NCBI GenBank assembly: GCA_003315335.1
Contig: QNRL01000005.1
Coordinates: 310,001-374,000 of the forward strand
DNA: 64,000 nucleotides
Direction of reading: 5' to 3'
Source: Pseudocitrobacter faecalis
GTDB taxonomy: Bacteria > Pseudomonadota > Gammaproteobacteria > Enterobacterales > Enterobacteriaceae
Shown: piece after piece, positions 58,229-64,000 of the stretch
How positions within the stretch are numbered: the stretch's first letter is position 1
Layout: the number at the start of each line of letters is the position of its first letter
The notes under the pieces: generated by a model
What the model was told of the DNA's origin: nothing
The model's database searches: none
The model's input: only the letters and a program-made list of their open reading frames with translations
Made by a program: the position numbers and the translations under genes

Positions 58229-59995
58229 ATGAAAGCAGCGGGAAAGACGCTTAAACCAAAACGTCAGGAAGAACAGGCCAACTTTATCAGTTGGCGTTTT
58301 GCGTTGCTGTGCGGCTGTATTCTGGTGGCTCTCGGCTTCCTGCTGGGACGTGTTGCCTGGTTGCAGATAATCAACCCGGATATGCTGGTGCGCCAGGGCG
58401 ATATGCGTTCCCTGCGCGTTCAGGAAGTGTCAACTTCTCGCGGCATGATCACCGATCGTTCTGGCCGTCCGCTGGCGGTGAGCGTACCGGTAAAAGCGAT
58501 TTGGGCCGACCCGAAAGAAGTGCATGATGCGGGTGGCGTGAGCGTGGGCGATCGCTGGAATGCGCTCTCCACCGCGCTGAATCTGCCGCTGGATCAACTG
58601 GCGAGCCGTATCAATGCTAACCCGAAAGGGCGCTTTATCTACCTTGCTCGCCAGGTTAACCCTGACATGGCGGACTACATCAAAAAACTCAAACTGCCGG
58701 GCATTCATCTGCGCGAAGAGTCGCGCCGTTACTATCCGTCAGGCGAAGTTACCTCTCATCTCATTGGCTTCACTAACGTCGATAGCCAGGGGATCGAAGG
58801 CGTCGAAAAGAGCTTTGATAAATGGCTGACCGGGCAACCGGGCGAACGTATCGTGCGTAAAGACCGCTACGGGCGCGTTATCGAGGATATCTCCTCAACG
58901 GATAGCCAGGCGGCGCACAACCTTGCGTTGAGTATCGATGAACGTTTACAGGCGCTGGTGTACCGCGAACTGAACAACGCCGTGGCGTTTAACAAAGCGG
59001 AATCGGGCAGTGCAGTGCTGGTGGATGTAAACACGGGCGAAGTGCTGGCGATGGCGAACAGCCCATCCTATAACCCGAACAACTTCTCCGGCACGGCTAA
59101 AGACACCATGCGTAACCGCGCCATTACCGACGTGTTTGAACCGGGTTCAACGGTTAAACCGATGGTGGTGATGACTGCCTTACAGCGTGGCGTGGTGCGC
59201 GAAAACACCGTGCTGAATACCATTCCTTACCGGATTAACGGCCACGAAATTAAAGACGTGGCGCGCTACAGCGAATTGACCCTGACCGGGGTACTACAGA
59301 AGTCGAGTAACGTCGGTGTTTCCAAGCTGGCGTTAGCGATGCCGTCCTCAGCGTTAGTAGAGACTTACTCACGTTTTGGATTGGGAAAAGCGACCAATTT
59401 GGGGTTGGTCGGAGAACGCAGTGGCTTATATCCTCAAAAACAACGGTGGTCTGACATAGAGAGGGCCACCTTCTCTTTCGGCTATGGGCTAATGGTAACG
59501 CCGTTACAGTTAGCGCGAGTCTACGCAACGATAGGCAGCTACGGGATTTACCGTCCGCTGTCGATAACCAAAGTTGACCCCCCGGTTCCTGGCGAACGTA
59601 TCTTCCCGGAATCCATTGTACGTACCGTGGTTCACATGATGGAAAGCGTGGCGCTGCCTGGCGGCGGCGGCGTGAAAGCAGCGATCAAAGGCTATCGCAT
59701 CGCCATTAAAACCGGTACGGCGAAAAAAGTGGGGCCAGACGGGCGTTACATCAACAAATATATTGCTTACACCGCGGGCGTTGCGCCAGCCAGCCAGCCG
59801 CGTTTCGCGCTGGTGGTGGTCATCAACGACCCGCAGGCAGGTAAATACTACGGCGGCGCCGTTTCCGCGCCGGTCTTCGGTGCCATCATGGGCGGCGTTC
59901 TGCGCACCATGAACATCGAGCCGGATGCGCTGGCAACGGGCGAAAAAAGTGAATTTGTGATTAATCAAGGCGAGGGAACAGGTGGCAGATCGTAA
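58229..59995 (+). CDS. ftsI: Septal peptidoglycan transpeptidase FtsI (PBP3)
   Basis: 588 residues, E. coli length. Membrane segment at ~22-40, a non-penicillin-binding domain, then the transpeptidase with EPGSTVKPM (active Ser about 307), SSN in KSSNVG (~359) and KTGT (~494). Target of aztreonam and cephalexin. Overlaps murE by 14 bases. Confidence 0.97.
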   Translation: MKAAGKTLKPKRQEEQANFISWRFALLCGCILVALGFLLGRVAWLQIINPDMLVRQGDMRSLRVQEVSTSRGMITDRSGRPLAVSVPVKAIWADPKEVHDAGGVSVGDRWNALSTALNLPLDQLASRINANPKGRFIYLARQVNPDMADYIKKLKLPGIHLREESRRYYPSGEVTSHLIGFTNVDSQGIEGVEKSFDKWLTGQPGERIVRKDRYGRVIEDISSTDSQAAHNLALSIDERLQALVYRELNNAVAFNKAESGSAVLVDVNTGEVLAMANSPSYNPNNFSGTAKDTMRNRAITDVFEPGSTVKPMVVMTALQRGVVRENTVLNTIPYRINGHEIKDVARYSELTLTGVLQKSSNVGVSKLALAMPSSALVETYSRFGLGKATNLGLVGERSGLYPQKQRWSDIERATFSFGYGLMVTPLQLARVYATIGSYGIYRPLSITKVDPPVPGERIFPESIVRTVVHMMESVALPGGGGVKAAIKGYRIAIKTGTAKKVGPDGRYINKYIAYTAGVAPASQPRFALVVVINDPQAGKYYGGAVSAPVFGAIMGGVLRTMNIEPDALATGEKSEFVINQGEGTGGRS

Positions 59996-61469
59996 TTTGC
60001 GCGACCTTCTCGCTCCGTGGGTGCCAAATGCGCCGGAGCGAGCACTGCGAGAGATGACACTCGACAGCCGTGTGGCTGCATCGGGCGATCTCTTCGTAGC
60101 GGTGGTAGGTCATCAGGCGGACGGGCGTCGTTATATCCCGCAGGCAATTGCGCAAGGTGTAGCTGCCATTATAGCCGAGGCAAAAGATGAAGCGACCGAT
60201 GGCGAAATCCGTGAAATGCACGGCGTCCCGGTTATCTACCTCAGCCAGTTAACGGAGCGTTTATCGGCTCTGGCCGGGCGCTTTTACCATGAACCCTCTG
60301 ACCGTTTGCGCCTTGTGGGCGTGACCGGAACCAACGGTAAAACCACCACCACCCAACTTCTGGCGCAGTGGGGGCAATTGCTGGGCGAAACCAGCGCGGT
60401 GATGGGTACGGTCGGTAACGGCCTGCTGGGTAAAGTGATCCCAACAGAAAATACCACCGGTTCAGCGGTTGATGTTCAGCATGTACTCTCCGGCCTGGCA
60501 GACCAGGGCGCGACGCTTGCGGCAATGGAAGTCTCTTCCCACGGTCTGGTTCAGCACCGCGTGGCGGCGTTGAAGTTTGTTGCTTCTGTATTTACCAACC
60601 TGAGCCGCGATCACCTTGATTATCACGGTGATATGGAACATTACGAAGCGGCGAAATGGCTGCTCTACTCCACGCACCACTGCGGTCAGGCGATTGTTAA
60701 CGCCGACGACGAAGTGGGCCGTCGCTGGCTGGCAAAACTGCCGGACGCGGTTGCGGTGTCGATGGAAGACCACATCAACCCGAATTGCCACGGGCGCTGG
60801 TTAAAAGCGACCGAGGTGAACTATCACGACAGCGGCGCAACCATCCGTTTCAGCTCAAGTTGGGGTAACGGTGAAATCGAAAGCCGTCTGATGGGCGCAT
60901 TCAACGTCAGCAACCTGTTGCTGGCGCTGGCTACACTGCTGGCACTGGGTTATCCGCTGGCGGAACTGTTGAAAACCGCGTCCAGCCTGCAACCGGTTTG
61001 CGGGCGTATGGAAGTGTTTAGCGCGCCGGGTAAACCGACAGTCGTTGTTGATTACGCTCACACGCCGGATGCACTGGAAAAAGCGCTCGAAGCGGCGCGT
61101 CTGCACTGCGCTGGCAAGCTTTGGTGCGTCTTTGGCTGCGGTGGCGATCGTGATAAAGGCAAACGTCCGCTGATGGGCGCGATTGCCGAGCAGTTTGCGG
61201 ATATCGCGGTCGTTACCGATGACAACCCGCGTACCGAAGAGCCGCGAGCCATCATCAACGACATTCTGGCGGGCATGCTTGATGCCGGCCACGCCAAAGT
61301 GGTGGAAGGACGTGCGCAAGCGGTCACTAACGCCATCATGCAGGCGAAGCCTGATGATCTGGTGTTGCTGGCCGGTAAAGGCCATGAAGATTATCAAATT
61401 GTCGGCACTCAACGTCTCGACTATTCCGACCGTGTAACCGCAGCGCGTCTGCTGGGAGTGATCGCATGA
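59982..61469 (+). CDS. murE: UDP-MurNAc-tripeptide synthetase (meso-DAP-adding)
   Basis: 495 residues from GTG 59982 ([13 protein letters not shown]), E. coli length. ATP loop GTNGKTT at 116-122; DNPRTEE is the meso-diaminopimelate-recognition motif. Overlaps ftsI and murF. Confidence 0.97.
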   Translation: MADRNLRDLLAPWVPNAPERALREMTLDSRVAASGDLFVAVVGHQADGRRYIPQAIAQGVAAIIAEAKDEATDGEIREMHGVPVIYLSQLTERLSALAGRFYHEPSDRLRLVGVTGTNGKTTTTQLLAQWGQLLGETSAVMGTVGNGLLGKVIPTENTTGSAVDVQHVLSGLADQGATLAAMEVSSHGLVQHRVAALKFVASVFTNLSRDHLDYHGDMEHYEAAKWLLYSTHHCGQAIVNADDEVGRRWLAKLPDAVAVSMEDHINPNCHGRWLKATEVNYHDSGATIRFSSSWGNGEIESRLMGAFNVSNLLLALATLLALGYPLAELLKTASSLQPVCGRMEVFSAPGKPTVVVDYAHTPDALEKALEAARLHCAGKLWCVFGCGGDRDKGKRPLMGAIAEQFADIAVVTDDNPRTEEPRAIINDILAGMLDAGHAKVVEGRAQAVTNAIMQAKPDDLVLLAGKGHEDYQIVGTQRLDYSDRVTAARLLGVIA

Positions 61470-62824
61470 TTAGCGTAACGCTTAGCGAACTGGCAGGCAT
61501 CCTGCACGGCGAACTGAACGGATCAGACCTGCGTATCGACGATGTCACCACCGATACGCGTAAATTAACACCGGGCTGCCTGTTTGTGGCGCTGAAGGGC
61601 GAGCGTTTCGATGCCCACGATTTCGTTGAAAAAGCGAAAGAGGGTGGGGCGGGCGCGCTGCTAGTCAGCCGTAAACTGGATATCGACCTGCCGCAACTGG
61701 TGGTGAAAGATACCCGTCTGGCGTTTGGTGAACTGGCGGCATGGGTTCGCCAGCAGGTGCCAACGCGCGTTGTCGCGCTGACCGGCTCCTCTGGCAAAAC
61801 GTCGGTAAAAGAGATGACCGCCGCCATTCTCAGCCAGTGCGGCAACACGCTGTATACCGCGGGCAACCTCAATAATGACATCGGTGTGCCGATGACATTG
61901 CTGCGCCTGACGAAAGAACACGAATACGCGGTGATTGAACTGGGAGCTAACCATCAGGGTGAAATCGCCTGGACGGTGAGCCTGACTCGCCCGGAAGCGG
62001 CGCTGGTGAACAACCTCGCGGCAGCACATTTAGAAGGATTCGGTTCGCTGGCAGGTGTGGCGAAAGCCAAGGGTGAGATTTTCACCGGCCTGCCGGTTAA
62101 CGGCATCGCGATTCTGAATGCCGACAACAACGACTGGCTGAACTGGCAGTCGATTATTGGCTCGCGCAAAGTGTGGCGCTTTTCGCCGAATGCGGCGAAC
62201 AGCGATTTCACGGCCACCAATATCCACGTCACCAGCCATGGCACAGAATTTACGCTGCAAACGCCTACCGGTGATGTCGACGTACTGCTGCCGCTGCCGG
62301 GTCGCCACAACATCGCCAACGCGCTGGCCGCCACGGCACTGGCGATGGCGGTAGGTGCAGACTTAAACGCGGTGAAAGCCGGGCTGGCGAAGCTGACTTC
62401 CGTTCCGGGGCGTCTGTTCCCCATTCACCTGAGTGACACCCAACTGCTGCTCGACGACTCCTACAACGCCAACGTCGGTTCGATGACCGCCGCGGTGCAG
62501 GTGCTCGAAGAGATGCCGGGTTATCGCGTGCTGGTGGTTGGCGATATGGCCGAACTGGGTGCGGAAAGCGAAGCGTGCCACAGACAGGTTGGCGAAGCCG
62601 CGAAAACGGCGGGCATCGATAAAGTCTTAAGCGTTGGTCAATTAAGTCAGGCAATCAGTTCTGCCAGCGGCGTCGGCGAGCATTTCACCGACAAAGCAGC
62701 AGTCGTTGCGCGTCTTAAAACGCTCATTAATGAACAGCAAACCCTCACCATTCTGGTGAAAGGATCACGTAGTGCCGCCATGGAAGAGGTAGTACGCGCA
62801 TTACAGGAGAACGGGACATGTTAG
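61466..62824 (+). CDS. murF: UDP-MurNAc-pentapeptide synthetase
   Basis: 452 residues, E. coli length. It adds D-Ala-D-Ala. ATP loop [11 protein letters not shown] (~106-116) and [13 protein letters not shown]-terminal motif are intact. Overlaps murE by four and mraY by seven bases. Confidence 0.97.
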   Translation: MISVTLSELAGILHGELNGSDLRIDDVTTDTRKLTPGCLFVALKGERFDAHDFVEKAKEGGAGALLVSRKLDIDLPQLVVKDTRLAFGELAAWVRQQVPTRVVALTGSSGKTSVKEMTAAILSQCGNTLYTAGNLNNDIGVPMTLLRLTKEHEYAVIELGANHQGEIAWTVSLTRPEAALVNNLAAAHLEGFGSLAGVAKAKGEIFTGLPVNGIAILNADNNDWLNWQSIIGSRKVWRFSPNAANSDFTATNIHVTSHGTEFTLQTPTGDVDVLLPLPGRHNIANALAATALAMAVGADLNAVKAGLAKLTSVPGRLFPIHLSDTQLLLDDSYNANVGSMTAAVQVLEEMPGYRVLVVGDMAELGAESEACHRQVGEAAKTAGIDKVLSVGQLSQAISSASGVGEHFTDKAAVVARLKTLINEQQTLTILVKGSRSAAMEEVVRALQENGTC

Positions 62825-63900
62825 TTTGGCTGGCCGAACATTTGGTCAAATATTATTCCGGCTTTAACGTCTTTTCCTATCTGACGTTTCGCGCCATTGT
62901 CAGCCTGCTGACCGCGCTGTTCATCTCATTGTGGATGGGCCCGCGCATGATCGCCCATTTGCAGAAACTCTCCTTCGGCCAGGTCGTGCGTAACGACGGC
63001 CCGGAATCGCACTTCAGTAAACGCGGCACGCCGACAATGGGTGGGATCATGATCCTCACCGCGATTGTGGTTTCCGTGCTGCTGTGGGCTTATCCGTCCA
63101 ACCCGTACGTCTGGTGTGTGCTGGTGGTGCTGGTGGGCTACGGCATTATTGGTTTTGTCGATGACTATCGCAAAGTTGTCCGTAAAGACACTAAAGGCCT
63201 GATTGCGCGCTGGAAATATTTCTGGATGTCGGTGATTGCGCTGGGCGTAGCGTTCGCGCTGTATCTGGCCGGCAAAGATACTCCCGCCACCCAACTGGTG
63301 GTGCCGTTCTTTAAAGATGTGATGCCTCAGTTGGGGCTGTTCTACATTTTGCTGGCCTATTTCGTCGTGGTTGGCACCGGTAACGCGGTTAACCTGACGG
63401 ATGGTCTGGATGGTTTAGCGATTATGCCAACCGTCTTCGTCGCCGGTGGTTTTGCTCTGGTAGCCTGGGCGACCGGTAACATGAACTTCGCTAACTATCT
63501 GCATATTCCGTATCTGCGGCATGCGGGGGAGCTGGTTATCGTCTGCACTGCGATTGTCGGGGCGGGGTTGGGCTTCCTGTGGTTTAACACCTATCCGGCG
63601 CAGGTCTTTATGGGCGACGTCGGTTCGCTGGCGCTGGGCGGCGCGCTGGGCATTATCGCCGTGCTGCTGCGTCAGGAATTCCTGCTGGTGATTATGGGCG
63701 GCGTGTTTGTGGTTGAAACGCTGTCGGTGATTTTGCAGGTCGGTTCCTTCAAGCTGCGCGGTCAGCGCATCTTCCGTATGGCACCGATTCACCACCACTA
63801 TGAACTGAAAGGCTGGCCGGAACCGCGCGTCATTGTGCGCTTCTGGATTATTTCGCTGATGCTGGTCCTGATTGGCCTGGCTACGCTGAAGGTACGTTAA
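62818..63900 (+). CDS. mraY: Phospho-MurNAc-pentapeptide translocase MraY
   Basis: 360 residues, E. coli length. It forms lipid I at the inner membrane. About ten membrane segments; catalytic motifs [12 protein letters not shown] (~115-126), [10 protein letters not shown] (~190s) and [13 protein letters not shown] near the C-terminus. Confidence 0.97.
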   Translation: MLVWLAEHLVKYYSGFNVFSYLTFRAIVSLLTALFISLWMGPRMIAHLQKLSFGQVVRNDGPESHFSKRGTPTMGGIMILTAIVVSVLLWAYPSNPYVWCVLVVLVGYGIIGFVDDYRKVVRKDTKGLIARWKYFWMSVIALGVAFALYLAGKDTPATQLVVPFFKDVMPQLGLFYILLAYFVVVGTGNAVNLTDGLDGLAIMPTVFVAGGFALVAWATGNMNFANYLHIPYLRHAGELVIVCTAIVGAGLGFLWFNTYPAQVFMGDVGSLALGGALGIIAVLLRQEFLLVIMGGVFVVETLSVILQVGSFKLRGQRIFRMAPIHHHYELKGWPEPRVIVRFWIISLMLVLIGLATLKVR

Positions 63901-63902
63901 TC

Positions 63903-64000
63903 ATGGCAGATTACCAGGGTAAAAATGTTGTCATTATCGGTCTTGGTTTGACCGGGCTCTCCTGCGTCGATTTCTTCATGGCGCGTGGCGTAACGCCGCG
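63903..64000 (+). CDS. murD: UDP-MurNAc-L-alanine:D-glutamate ligase, N-terminal fragment
   Basis: Only the first 32 codons lie inside the window ([20 protein letters not shown]...). They match E. coli MurD and show the N-terminal Rossmann GLGLTG motif. It starts two bases after mraY; the gene is cut by the window end. Confidence 0.95.
   Translation, partial: MADYQGKNVVIIGLGLTGLSCVDFFMARGVTP

Overview
This window is chromosomal core DNA of an enterobacterium close to Escherichia, Salmonella and Citrobacter. Gene order from carB through cai, fix, kefFC, folA, the apaH-lptD block, ara, thi, sgr, leu, ilvIH, cra and the division/cell-wall (dcw) cluster follows the familiar E. coli '0-2 minute' order. 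Protein lengths mostly match E. coli to the residue, but many substitutions and the 281-residue AraC point to a Citrobacter/Salmonella-type relative rather than E. coli itself. The genus assignment is inference. Naming rests on recalled family sequences, because no search was run.

Layout. 1-1350: end of carB, with terminator. 1.5-13.0 kb: carnitine metabolism. caiF lies alone on +, caiTABCDE runs on the minus strand, and fixABCX (electron transfer to crotonobetainyl-CoA reduction) runs divergently from a 480-bp control region with CRP and tandem CaiF-type sites. 13.1-18.0 kb: yaaU transporter, an extra small lipoprotein, the KefFC potassium efflux pair and folA. 18.1-24.8 kb, minus strand: the lptD-surA-pdxA-rsmA-apaG-apaH block. 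25.0-32.6 kb: djlA, rluA, rapA, polB with a LexA box, and an extra AT-rich membrane-protein gene not expected here from E. coli. 32.7-37.9 kb: araBAD/araC with recognisable CRP, araI1, araI2 and araO2 elements. 38.1-45.6 kb: yabI, thiBPQ behind a TPP riboswitch, sgrR, the sgrS/sgrT dual-function RNA, and setA. 45.6-54.7 kb: leuABCD with leader peptide and attenuator, leuO, ilvIH. 54.9-64 kb: cra, then mraZ-rsmH-ftsL-ftsI-murE-murF-mraY-murD, which runs off the end.

No rRNA, tRNA, insertion sequence, prophage or CRISPR array was seen. Mobile-like sequence is limited to REP elements and three copies of a CCCTCACCC / GGGAGAGGG inverted repeat.

The most unusual item is the thiBPQ leader. The two conserved halves of the TPP aptamer are both present, but they are separated by about 135 nt instead of a short P3 hairpin. 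The extra sequence is itself a long palindrome resembling a dispersed enterobacterial repeat, and its ends pair to form an extended P3 arm. It looks like a riboswitch that has absorbed a palindromic repeat into a peripheral stem. Other points worth attention are the tandem CaiF sites, the two accessory genes at 14.5 and 32.1 kb, the REP-derived tail of ThiQ, and the extended SgrT peptide.
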